From Elymus sibiricus (taxonomy: Eukaryota; Streptophyta; Magnoliopsida; Poales; Poaceae): a stretch of DNA of 64,000 nt. The stretch spans positions 134,993,148 through 135,057,147 of the forward strand of contig CM077665.1 of NCBI GenBank assembly GCA_039707655.1. The letters are read 5' to 3'. The first letter of the stretch is position 1; each line of letters begins with the position of its first letter. The translations under genes were made by a program, and so were the position numbers. A model generated the notes under the pieces. The model ran no database searches, was not told where the DNA came from, and was given only the letters and a program-made list of their open reading frames with translations. This document shows positions 45,598-57,163 of this stretch, in pieces.

Positions 45598-46990
45598 TGA
45601 TAACCCACAAGTGTAGGGGGTCATTTGTATCCTTTTTCGATAAGTAAGAGTGTCGAACCCAACGAGGAGCTAAAGGTAGAACAAATATTCCCTCAAGTTC
45701 TATCGACCACCGATACAACTCTACGCACGCTAATGCTTGCTTTACCTATAACAAGTATGAAACTACTTTGCGGGAATAAAACTAGAAGTACTTTGCAAGA
45801 AAATAAAAGTTAGTTGTTTAGCAGAAAGCTTTTGTCAAACAACAAGGTTATTTGTCCCTAGGCAATTGATAACTAGACCGCTAACATACTTTCCGTACTT
45901 GGATCATATGCACTTATGATTGGAACTCTAGCAAGCATCCGCAATTGCAAAAGATCATTAAGTTAAAACCCAACCATAGCATTAAGTATCAAGTCCTCTT
46001 TACTCCCATATGCAACAACCCACCTACTCGGGTCTGTATATTCTGTCACTCATGCCACCCACCATAGGCAAATCATGAACACATCGCAACACCCTACAGC
46101 AGGGATCCCCCACGTTTGTGCGAGATGGAGGGCACCTTAGGACAGCACCATAATAAAATATACACTCATACCAACCACGACAAAACGGATCTACTCAAAC
46201 ATCATAGGATAGCCAAATATCATTGGGAAGTAATATATGGTGTTGAGCACCATGCTTAAGTAGAGATTACAGCGGAGAAGAGAGGTGTTACACCGCTGCA
46301 TAGAGGGGGAGAGAGTTGGTGTTGACGGCGGCGAAGTGGTTGGTGTAGATCGTCAGCACGATGATTGCCTTGGCGGCGTTCCGGCGCCACCGGGAGAGAG
46401 AGGGAGAGAGCCCCCCTCCTTCTTCTTCTTCCTTGGCCTCCCCCTAGATGGGAGGAGAGTTCCCCCTCTGGTCCATGGCCTCCATGATGGAGGAGGGGCA
46501 GGAGCCCCTCCTAGATTGGATCTCCCTCTCTGTTCTCTTCTATTTCCCGTTTTTTGTTTTCTGGCCAAAAACCGTAACTCCGATCGGGCTGAAATTTTGA
46601 GGGGATTTTTATCCAAAAATTAGCCTCCTTGCGCCCTAAGGAGAGCTCCAACCGACGTACGAGGTGGGCACAACCCACCACGCCATGCCTGGGCCTTCTG
46701 GGCGCGCCCTGGTGTCTTATGGGGATTGTGGGCCCCCGTTTGCATTGATTCCACTTATCAAAATTCAAAAATATTCCAAAAAAAACTTCGTAAATTTTTA
46801 TCGTGTTTGGACTTCGTTTCATATGGATATTCTGCGAAACAAAAAACATGCAACAAACAGGAACTGGCACTGGGCACTGGATCAATATCTTAGTCCAATA
46901 GATCATATAAATTGTTGTCAAAAGTATGTGAAACTTGTATAATATTGGCATGAAACAATCAAAAATTATAGATACGATGGAGACGTATCA
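45598..46990 (-). repeat. 3' LTR of D, 1.39 kb
   Basis: Plus strand TGATAACCCACAAGTG to GGAGACGTATCA; same LTR family as D2 (57164-58655). The PPT GCATCCCCAAGCTT (reverse) follows at 46991-47004. Confidence 0.9.
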
Positions 46991-49900
46991 GCATCCCCAA
47001 GCTTAATTCCTGCTCGTCCTCGAGTAGGTAAATGATAAAAAAGATAATTTTTGATGTGGAATGCTACCTAGCATAATCTTGATCATATATCTAATCATGG
47101 CATGAATATTAAGACACAATTGATTCAAAGCAATAGTCTAGTTTTGACATAAAGACATTAATACTCAGGTATCCCAACAAACAACCATGTCTTTCAAAAT
47201 ATCAAGGCTAAATAACACTATCCCTACAAAATCATATAGCCTTGTCATGCGCTGTCTTCTTAACACAAAGTATAAATCGTGTACTACCCTAGTGTCAGCC
47301 AAGCAATTGGTTCATACTTTTTAATGCGCTTCAGCATTTTCAACTCTCACGCAATACATGAGCGCAAGCCATGGATATAGCACTGTGGGTGGAATAGAAT
47401 ATGGTGGTAGGTTTCAAATGGGTAAAAGTGGAGAAGAAAGTCTCGCATCAACTCAGCGTATCAACGGGCTATGGAGATGCCCATCGATAGATATCAATGC
47501 GAGGAGTAGGGATTGCCATGCAACGGATGCACTAAGAGCTATAAGTGTATGAAAGCTCAATATGAAAACTAAGTGGGTATGCATCTAACTCTAGAATGAA
47601 AAATTCCCACTAGTATATGAAAGTGACAACATAGGAGACTCTCTATATGAAAAACATGGTGCTACTTTGAAGCACAAGTGTGGAATTAGCATGCCCCTTA
47701 TACTTCTTTCATATTATTATTTTTTATTTTTTCTATTTTTTTCTATTTTTTCTTTTTCTTTTTATTTTTCTTTGTCCGGAGCCTCATCCCGACTTGTGGA
47801 GGAATCATAGTTTCCATCATCCTTTCATCACTGGGGCATGCTCTAATAATGAATAATGATGATCATCACACTTCTATTTACTTACAACTAGATATTACAA
47901 CGATAGTAGAACAAAGTATGACTCTATATGAATGCAATGATCTAGCGTAGCAAAGATATCAAAAAACCTACAAGCCATGAAAACATCATGCTAGCTATCT
48001 TACGATCATGTAAAGCAATATGACAATGAATGCTCAAGTCATCAAAACGGAGGCGGTGGAAGTTGCATGGCAATATATCTCAGAATGGCTATGGACATGC
48101 CATAATAGGTAGGTATGGTGGCTGTTTTGAGGAAGATATAATAAGGCTTATGTGTGATAGAGCGTATCGTATCACGGGGTTTGGATGCACCGGCGAAGTT
48201 TGCACCGACTCTTGGGGTGAGAATGGGCAATGCACGGTACCGTGGAGGCTAGCAAATTGCGGAAAGATAAGAGTGCGTATAATCCATGGACTCACATTAG
48301 TCATAAAGAACTCACATACTTATTGCAAAAGTTTATTAGCCCTCGAAGAAAAGTATTACTACACATGCTCCTAGGGGGAGGTTGGTAGGAGTTAACCATC
48401 GCGGGCCCCCGACCTTCACACAAAGATAGACAATCAAGGATAAATTGTGCTCCAACTTCCTAGCATAACGGGAGACTATACGTGCATGCTTCGGGAATCA
48501 CAAACCTTAACACCAATATCATACTAAACACGATCATCCACTAGTACCTCCCACATATTATCATCTCTATATCGCAAAACTATTGCAAGGAATCAAACAT
48601 ATCATATTCAGTGATCCCTAAGTTTTATGTAGGATTTTATGACTAACCATGTGAATGACCAATTCCTATTAACTCTCTAAATAGATATAAGAGAAGCAAG
48701 AGATTTTAGTTCTTTCTACAAAAGACCATGCTCTAATAAATATAAGTGAAGTAAAAGAGCATTCTACAAATAACGGTTTTCTATGTGAAGAGAAACATGC
48801 AATCCAAACTTCAAATGATATAAGTGAAGCACATGAAGTATTCTATAAAGCCATACTCAAAAGATATAAGTGAAGTGCAATGAGCATTCTATAAATCAAC
48901 CATGGACTATCTCATACCAGCATGGTGCATAAAAGAAAAATGAAAACTAAACACAAAAGACGCTCAAAGATTTACACATATCACATGAACGAAACGAAAA
49001 CGAAAACATATCGATACTTGTTGAAGAAATATGGGATGCCTTCCGAGGCATCCCCAAGCTTAGACGCTTGAGTCTCCTTGGATATTTACTTGGGGTGCCT
49101 TGGGCATCCCCAAGCTTGAACTCTTGCCTCTCCTCGTTCTCCTCATATCGAGACCTCCTCGATGTTCGAACACTTCATCCACACAAAACTTAACAGAAGA
49201 CTGGTGAGATCCGTTAGTATAATAAAGCAAATTGCTACTTTAAATACTATTGCAAACCCATTCATATTTTATATTTGCATTATCCCTGATGTATTATAAC
49301 TTTTCCATGGCTTATACCATCGATAAAATCGATAGTTTCATCAAAACAAGCAAAACAATGCATCAAAAATAGAATCTGTCTTAAACGGGACAGTCTATAG
49401 TAATCTGAACTTTGACCATACTTCTGTAACTCCAAAAATTCTGAAACATTAGGAAAAAATAAAAAATTTGTACAGAAATACTGTGTACAAATTTCAGAAA
49501 CTTTTGACGTTCCAGTAAAAAATGAAAATTTACGCACTACAGCCAAAATTTCTGTTTTTACACCGCACATACCAACAAGCAATCTAATCATCCTAAAGAC
49601 AAATCTTGGCACATTATTTTTATAATACAATGGATTTGTACAAGGGGATAATTATTTTTGTTGGAAAATTTTCCGTGATTCAAGACTCGCAAAGTTTCCA
49701 TGGGCATGAACAAAGTTCATGGATATCCCCCACTTCAACGATGCTCATCATCTCTCTCACTTCCACCTTTCCTTTTGTGAAGTTTTAGGTTACCCTCTAT
49801 ATTTTTTGTTTGTTTTTAAACTTTATAAAAGCACACAACAGAAATAAATGACTCTCTAAAACTTCCGGGTTGTCTCCCTGCCAGCGCTTTCTTTAAAGCC

Positions 49901-50146
49901 ATTAAGCTAGGCATAAAGTGCTCAAGTAATGGATCCACCCGGATCCCAAGGTATATCAAAGCCAATTTTAATTAGTAATGATTTGTAATTTAGTAGTGAG
50001 CACAAAGTGATATATATCATGTGACAACGAAGTCTAACTCTCTCTATGCATTGGCATGTCATACAAGAACAATTCATGCACATTAAGTAAAGGCCAATGC
50101 ATAGTATAAACAGTTTCTTGCAATTTCATAGTATTGGAAACATAGA
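46991..50146 (-). other. Interior of D: non-coding 3' domain and small remnant
   Basis: On the minus strand it repeats the landmarks of A's 3' domain: PPT at 46991-47004, CTTCACTTATAT-type repeats at 48683-48869, PPT-like hairpins at 49032-49117 and the post-stop hairpin block at 49863-49917. A T-rich run is at 47700-47775. No protein-coding part of gag or protease remains; the deletion reaches the 5' LTR at about 50146. Confidence 0.75.
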
Positions 50147-50228
50147 GATTGTTGTCAAAACTATGTGAAAGTTGTATAATATTGGCATGAAACAATCAAA
50201 AAATTATAGATATGACGGAGACGTATCA
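50147..50228 (-). repeat. Remnant of 5' LTR of D
   Basis: 82 bp nearly identical to the end of D's 3' LTR (46909-46990), starting ATTGTTGTCAAAA and ending GGAGACGTATCA. Confidence 0.85.
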
Positions 50229-52774
50229 TGGGGGGAGGCACTTCGGATGTCGATGGACCGGAGTCAGCGGCGGCGACAGACTTGTCGGCTGCCCCCGCCT
50301 CGATGAGCATGCCCTCGTTTGGCGCTCTTGGGGCAGAAGTTGTCCCTAGTATACGTAGCTGCCTCCAGGATCACCTTCTCAGCGGCCAACCTGTTGGTTT
50401 CTGCCGCAGCCTCCCTGGTAACCTCTTCGTCGGTCGCGATTTGGTTGGCCTCATTGGCCGCCTCCTTGGCAATCTCCCCAACGTTGACGTCCACATCGAT
50501 CTCGTTGGTGGGGACAGATCTACGAGAATGGGGAAGGAGAAGAAGAAAATCAAACTCAATATGAAGTTCAAGAAGACAAAAGAAAGAAGAAAAAGATACA
50601 AGGGAAGGAAAGTGCTCAGCGGCAAGAGGCTCACCTGTAGTGACTTGTTGAGAAGGGACTTCGCCTTCTCCGGGAAATTCAGTTGTCATCAGATGGTTGT
50701 CGATAGTGTCATCTGCCAGCACATCCTCAATGAGGATGGTCTCGTCGGTGGCGGCCCTTGCCGGAGAGCCGCCCTCCGGAGCAGAGGTTGTCGGAGTCGT
50801 CTCTGCAAGAGTTGCCTCCGGGCGCTCCTCCTCTTCGCGCTCCACCCCCGTCTGCAGGGGAACAGAGGAAGCAGCAGCGTCCACAACAACGCCTGCCAGC
50901 GGGTACTGAACACTACTTCCCCGCTGGGGGCTGCGCCGGGGCCTGTTAACGATGACGTCTACCTCTAGCACCATACTTGTCGTCGCCTCTGCCGCGGTCG
51001 CAAGCTTTGCCGTCTTAGCCGCCCGCTGGACCAGGGTCTCCTCTTCTCTGCAGAGTCAACGACAACAAAATCAGAAAAATAAAGCTTACAAGAAATTTAA
51101 GATCAACCGAAGACATGCGAAGGCGCTCACTCTTCCTCCTCATCCGAGTCTCTAAGGGCCGAGAGGTCCAAGATGACCCCACGGCTGGCGGTAGGAGCAG
51201 GTGGCAAAGTTGGAGCATGAGCTAGCTCGCTCACCGAAGATGTGGCAGGCTACGAGGATTTTGCCGCTGCTGTGGTAGGAGTGTCCGAGCGCTTCGGAGG
51301 AGCGCGCCGATCTACCGCGGTGCGGGATGGAGCAGAGTCCTCCGTGAGTAGGCGACGAGGGCAGAAGGGTCCTCTTTAGCTTCTTCGTCAGCCGGCAACG
51401 GTGGGTCGACCTGTGGTCGCCCTCCGGAGGACGCGCGACCTCTTCTTCGGAGCGACAGGAGCTGGGGGCTCTTCAACCTCCTACTCATCGGCAGCCTTAT
51501 TGCCCCGTCCTTCAGCAGGCTCTTCCTGAAGATATGATGCCGCCTCAGCCTTGCCCTCATCCTCTTCCTCCTCGCTGACACCTTCCTCATCTTCAAGCGC
51601 GGCAAACCCGGAGCCGCTGGCCTCTTCCACCAGCCTGGCTTCTGCGGTCCTCTTGGCGATCCACTCAACCTCGTCGTCGGTGGTGTCGTGGGTGAGCTTC
51701 TCCTTATCTCGGACGAGCCTCTTCTCCAGGGAGTCAAACCACTCCCTCAACACCTCCTGCATTGGCTCCTGCCACGAAGGATCAACCTTTGCGCATTACA
51801 CACTGACATCATCGCCAAGATTGAGTCCTTGGTGGAATTATTGCACAAGGGGACCAAGCTTGCCGACAGTTTGAACTTGCCGTCGACCCGAAAGAGCTAA
51901 TGGCAGAGAGAAGTTAGTTGCCTCACCGTTAGATTGGAGCCCAGCCTCATGATATCAGCCGCGTTCTTGTACTCCTAGGCAAATCATTGTCGTTCTTGAA
52001 GGGGAGCAATGCGGTGATGGAGAAAGTCAGTGCCGACCATCTCTGTGGTGAGGTCGGCATCCCTGAGGCGGCTGGTGCGGTTGATGGAGATTGTGAACTT
52101 GTCGTCGTGCGCATCGATATAGCTCCAGTCCTCCCCGCGGATAGTCTTCTTCTTCTGGGGAATGTAGAAGTCGGGGAAGTCCTTATCCTTGATCCAGCAC
52201 CACTCCCCCACACCACTCGTTCCACTTCAAGCGTAACAGGATCGAGGGGGTACACATCCTTGGCGTCAGTTCTAGGGATCCAAGTGACGCTGCTGGAGAG
52301 GGCATCTCCTTCAATCTGCGGATAGAAGAAGTGCCTGAATAGGGTGACATTGGGGACCACCCCAATGAAGTTCTCGCACAAATGAGCGAAGACCAATAGT
52401 GTGGTGATGGCGTTCGGGGTGAAGTCTAGGACCTTGAACCCGTATGTCAACATCAACTCAGTGAAGAAGGCAGAGAAGGGGGGAGCAACCCGCAGTAGAA
52501 GTACGCCATGAAGAATGGGTATTTCTTCCGGGCCAGGCTTGCCGTCACTAGGGAACACGACCGGCATGGGATGCAACGTGGTCTCCTTCCCCCACATGTA
52601 CGCATACCGTGTAACGAGGTCATTGTAAGACAACACCGACGGCGAGAAGACGATGCAAGATCTCGGCATCGCCGCAATGGCCTCCTTCCTCGCCTCCGCC
52701 TCGGGGTTGACAGGCTTCTTGTCCTTCCTATTCGCGGCCGGGGTGGTAGCCTGCTTGGCCTTCTTGGGTGCCAT
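50229..52774 (-). pseudogene. Antisense ORF of E, N-terminal part, Transposase_28-like (PF04195 type)
   Basis: Starts at ATG 52772-52774 with a basic opening (MAPKKAKQATTPAANRKDKK) and stays open for about 190 codons through VAPPFSAFFTELMLTYGFKV, CENFIGVVPNVTLFRHFFYP and a frameshift near 52205; it resumes as WCWIKDKDFPDFYIPQKKK. Later come acidic segments (about 51762-51481, EEEEDEGKAEAAS) and a further open stretch 50974-50264. The PPFSAFF...LFRHFF core is the same family as B's antisense ORF. It is 400-500 codons here and continues at 45597 after D. Its role is unknown. Confidence 0.75.
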
Positions 52775-53137
52775 GGCGGAAGCATGGAGAAATGGCAGAG
52801 CGGCAGTGATGCTCTGCTCTACGCAATGTTGAAGACAACATCGGCAGCGAGATGGGGAATGACAATGCTAGATGAGCAACGCCCCTACATGTGCTTTTTT
52901 ATGGGGAAGGCACGGGGGCTGACTCTCTCCGCCTGACATGTCCATGCTTTTTTAGGCACACGACCCAGGCGTCGTTTCGCTCCACCTCTCCCATGTCCCG
53001 CATTTAATGTGCGTCATGGGTGGGCGGTAAAAACCATCAATACCTGATGTTACTCCCTGCCACGTGTGTTTGTGCATTATTTTGGGCCTAGCCCAACAGC
53101 GCTACGCACGCGAGTGTGGCCCAGGCCCAGCCGCTCC
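52775..53137 (+). other. Region between antisense ORF start and 3' LTR of E
   Basis: No gene. It would hold the promoter of the antisense ORF (minus) and the PPT of E (plus), though the purine tract before 53138 is poor (GCCCAGCCGCTCC). Confidence 0.4.
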
Positions 53138-53652
53138 TGTCGGTGTACTAAAGAACGGGTCCTTTAGCACCCTGACTCGTGCACAGACGGTCGCAACCCT
53201 CCGCCGGTAAGGCTTGCCAGAGGACAACTGCACTCAAGATAGAAGCGGCATAAGACCAGACTACCAGCAAATCAGCTTGCTAGCAAGGAAGACCGGGCAA
53301 GCTCCGTGCCGGCAGTATCCCACTACCTAGCCACCGCTCCACCTCATCGACCAGCTAGTCGCTTGTCAAGGAGGTGTTGAGCGGACAGGTAGTTAGGTGA
53401 AGCCTGTTGGGGCACGTGTCAGCTCTAGCCAGGTAATCAACCTTTATTGACACCCGTCCTGATGGCGTGGCAAAGGAATAAGAGGTAGCTGGGCGAATAT
53501 CACAGAAGGAGAGGTGATCCTTTCTGGAAGACGGTGCCCGTGTGACACCTCACGGTGCAATTAATGTGTTTTTTTAGAGTTAGGTATTTGGCACTATGGC
53601 CAGTACCTGTATAGTATATTGACCATTTTGTCACTGTGGTAACCCCTTAGTT

Positions 53653-53660
53653 TATAAAAG
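53653..53660 (+). promoter_or_regulatory. TATA box in LTR of E
   Basis: TATAAAAG followed by GAGGGCC. Confidence 0.6.
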
Positions 53661-53912
53661 GAGGGCCATCGCAACCTTTCGAAGGATTGACTCCCTGCCC
53701 ATTTGCACGTACGTAGTAGCTGCACTTCCCGATCACTCTTGCTGGCAAGCTATGCTCCTTGTAACTAGGGCATGACACTTAATCCACCAAAGCAGGAGTA
53801 GGGTTTTACACCTCGTGGTGGCCCGAACCTGGGTAATCCGCTGCATTGACTGATGTTTCTGCTCTTTGTGCATGTTGATCCCCACAATCGAACTGCAAAG
53901 GGGCTTCGCCGG

Positions 53913-55322
53913 TGATAACCCACAAGTATAGGGGATCGCAACAGTTTTCGAGGGTAGAGTATTCAACCCAAATTTATAGATTCGACACAAGGGGAGCCAA
54001 AGAATACTTGAGAGTATTAGCAGTTGAGTTGTCAATTCAACCACACCTGGAGATTAAATATCTGCAGCAAAGTGATCAGTAGCACTGTAATATGATAGTT
54101 TGATAGCAGTAGCAGCAGTAACCGTAGCGGTAATAGTAGTAGCAATAGTTTTGTAGCAGGTGGAACAATAGCAACAATAGTAACTTAGCAAGAACAATAA
54201 GTGGAAAGGTCGTAGGCACTAGATTGGTAACTCGTTGGATGATATTCGTCATGTAACAGTCATAACCTAGGGCGATACAAAACTAGCTCCAATTCATCAA
54301 TGTAATGTAGGCATGTATTCCGCAAATAGTCATACGTGCTTATGGAAAAGAACTTGCATGACATCTTTTGTCCTACCCTCCCGTGGCAGCGGGGTCCATA
54401 AGGAAACTAAGGGATATTAAGGCCTCCTTTTAATAGAGAACCGGAACAAAGCATTAGCACATGGTGAATACATGCACTCCTCAAACTATGGTCATCACCA
54501 CGAAGTATCCCAAATATTGTCACTATGGGGTTGACGGATCATAACACGTAATAGGTGCATATGACTAGGCAAGATCGGATCAAAAACATGGATATAGAGA
54601 TGATAACATAAACGGTTCAGATCTGAAATCATGGCACTCGGGCCCTAGTGACAAGCATTAGGCATAGCAAAGTCATAGCATCATCAATCTTAGAACATAA
54701 TGGATACTAGTGATCAAGCCCTAACAAAACTAACTCGATTACATGATGAATCTCATCCAACTCCTCACCGACCAGCAAGCCTATGAAGAAATTACTCACT
54801 CCCGGTGGGGAGCATCATGGAATTGGCGATGGAGAAAGGTTGGTGATGACGAAGACCGAAGATTCCCCTCTCCGGAGCGCCAAACGGGCTCCAGATCTGG
54901 CCTCCCGATGAAGAACAGGAGGTGGCGGCGGCTCCGTATCGTGAAACGCGATAATTCTTTTCCCCTTATTTTTTTCTCCAAAAATAGGAATTTATAGTGG
55001 TGGAGTTAGGGCAAGTGGGGCCACGAGGTGGGCACAACCCACCAGGGCGTGCCCGGCCTCGTGGGCACAACCCACCAGGGCGCGCCCTGGTGGGTGATGC
55101 TCACCCTGGCCCCCCTCTTCGGTGGATTTTGGCTCCAATAATTCTCATTTATTCTGAAATAATTCTCCAAAAAGTTTTGTTCCATTCCGAGAACTTTTAT
55201 TTCTGCACAAAAACAACACCATGGTAGTTCTGTTGAAAACAACGTCAGTCCGGGTTATGCAAATTAGAGTCCAAAACAAGGGCAAAAGAGTGAGGAAAAG
55301 TAGATACGTTGGAGACGTATCA
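53913..55322 (-). repeat. Solo LTR F, 1.41 kb
   Basis: Plus strand TGATAACCCACAAGTATAG to TTGGAGACGTATCA, flanked by perfect 5-bp duplications GCCGG (53908-53912 and 55323-55327). No interior is present. It is an Athila-type LTR in minus orientation, and related to, but distinct from, those of D and K. Confidence 0.94.
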
Positions 55323-55929
55323 GCCGGTCCCATAGATTGTCGTACCTCGACACAACACTACAAACGAATATTATCCGAATTTCTCTTTAATGGGTGTGTA
55401 TGTGGTAAATAAAGGGGACTGATCAAAAGAGCTCGAAAGAGACATCAAAAACCTATGCATGATTACTTATTTGGCATAATTCCTTCACATGACAATCAAA
55501 GTTCCATCAAGCAATTATTAAAATAAATTGTTTGAGAGCCTAGAGGAGGTAATAATTGTGGGTGTGCTTATGAGCACTTGGCCATCATATGTTACTACAT
55601 GCTTTCTACTCCCTAACTTATGTTTTCACGGCTCCATCTAAAGAAAACTCTTCTTTGCATTACCGACAAGCAAGTGTTGTCTAGATTAAAAGAAATTAAG
55701 TGTTGCAAAGTTGTTTTTATCTAGTAGATCAAGAACTTTGTGTTAATTATCTTTGCTTCACTAACACTTGCACTATAACCAAGACCGCTACATGTATGCT
55801 AAGTTTTCACGTCGTGAGTGAACCAAAACCTTCTCGTTATTTCGGTTTAAACAACTGAGTTCCTTATGATTTGGATTTCTCTTTATATTACTCGAGGACG
55901 ATCAAGTTTAAGGCTGGGGAGTTAACGAG

Positions 55930-57163
55930 TGATATGTTTACACTCATTTCACCCTTGTTTGAACCAAGATATATCATTTAAAGAGAGATATTCACTCTGA
56001 TATTGCCACTAATGACTAATAAATGCAAAGGATTCCACACTCACTTTAATGTTTTTCCACACTAAATGGACTAAAAAGGGAAGAAATCACGTGGAGGAAT
56101 GGAAAGGAAGAAAAATGGAGGAAGAAAGAATCAACAGGAAGCGTCTGCGCAAAGAAAGAGCAAAAGACGGCGTTCCATACTAGCACACGCGCCCGCTTGA
56201 GCGGTCGTTTGGCGAGGATTCCGAGGCAGCTCATCTACCTGAACAACTTTTATAAAGGGGACCCCAATGAAATGTCAACAGAACGATGTTGTGCACAACA
56301 ATCAGAACCTCATCATCATCATCATCATCCATAAATCCTAGACGCCACCATTTCCATCTCCATAGCCATCTCCACCACCATAGTATGCTCTTGCATCTAG
56401 TTCATACTTTTGTAATCATGCATCGCACAAGGCAACCATTGTAAGACATATTGGTATCAATCAATCCCAATATGTGTTCTTCAATGTTTTCTTCTTGCGA
56501 TCTGATCTCCATGGGTGAGTGGTTCGGTAAGGTATGGATTGAGGCATGAGCCTTGCAACCCCAGGTATTTCTTGAGGGGATCAATGGAAGTCTTTGGCAT
56601 AACGTCTTGTATGTGTGAAATAACATTGTTTTGTGAAGTGTCTCTTGTCTTGTCTGCGATCTTCATCCCTGTATGTACCCAGGATCATGGAGATCGAGCA
56701 CCGGTGAGGCTAGGAGCAAGGAGACCGTGAAGTGTTATACAGAACACCGGTGAAAGTAAGGCTTAGTAGGGTAACATGGATCATATCCTTGGGGATTCAT
56801 GAGGTCTAGTCATTAAGCACCCATTGCTTTGGTCTGATTTGATTATCTTATTTATCGGGGCAACCCCACGAGATGGATAGGGTCTTAGGTAGGACAACTG
56901 ATTCTTGATGCAAGACTCGTGCCAATCAAGATGTTATCTGGACACACACCCCACTCTGATATGAAACAAGCATATCTTGATGGGTGACTTCCCGAGCACA
57001 AATTAATATCATATTTGATCCCAACACAAATACATGGTTGTAAGCATTAAGATCTCATATCCGTACCTCTCTTTATTATATGTGTTTGAATCACTATTTG
57101 CTTGCTGATCCGGTCAAAAGTTGGATTTGACACTTTAGCAAAAGCTTGCTAGAGACCATCGCT
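55930..57163 (+). repeat. 3' LTR of L, right end truncated
   Basis: Begins TGATATGTTTACACTC. The TATA box TATAAAG is at 56251-56257 and a (CAT)6-7 run at 56311-56329. No LTR terminus is seen before D2's LTR begins at about 57164. Confidence 0.65.
56251..56257 (+). promoter_or_regulatory. TATA box in LTR of L
   Basis: TATAAAG followed by GGGACCCC. Confidence 0.5.

Larger units (their letters stand above)
45598..50228 (-). mobile_element. Element D: Sabrina-like non-autonomous gypsy, internally deleted
   Basis: Minus strand: an 82-bp remnant of the 5' LTR (50228-50147), a partial interior without gag, protease or pol, PPT next to 46990 and a full 3' LTR (46990-45598). The flanks are GGGGG and TGGGG, an imperfect 4/5 duplication in E's antisense ORF. 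Confidence 0.8.
43704..55352 (+). mobile_element. Element E: 3' half of a Tat-lineage gypsy with long antisense ORF
   Basis: Integrase C-terminus (plus), antisense ORF (minus), 3' LTR (plus). This is the arrangement known from Tat elements such as Retand and RIRE2. It is interrupted by K in integrase (left), D in the antisense ORF and F in the LTR. The part before 43704 would lie left of the window once the inversion is undone. Confidence 0.82.
53138..55352 (+). repeat. 3' LTR of E, about 800 bp net, split by F
   Basis: TGTCGGTGTACTAAAG (53138) to TCGTACCTCGACA (55352), terminal inverted repeat TGTCG/CGACA. The segment 53913-55327 is solo LTR F with one duplication. The TATA box is at 53653-53660. 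Confidence 0.78.
55353..57163 (+). mobile_element. Element L: 3' end of a gypsy element
   Basis: Non-coding 3' domain (55353-55929, no ORF), PPT-like AAGGCTGGGGAGTTAACGAG near 55910-55929 and an LTR from 55930. E is inserted in its 3' domain. The right end is a truncated junction with D2. Confidence 0.7.

Noticed and set aside
50319..52936. Plus-strand ORFs of 60-140 aa
   Set aside because: Shadows of the antisense ORF of E; low complexity and no domain.
56311..56329. CAT microsatellite as a functional repeat
   Set aside because: Only six to seven units inside the LTR of L; ordinary slippage.
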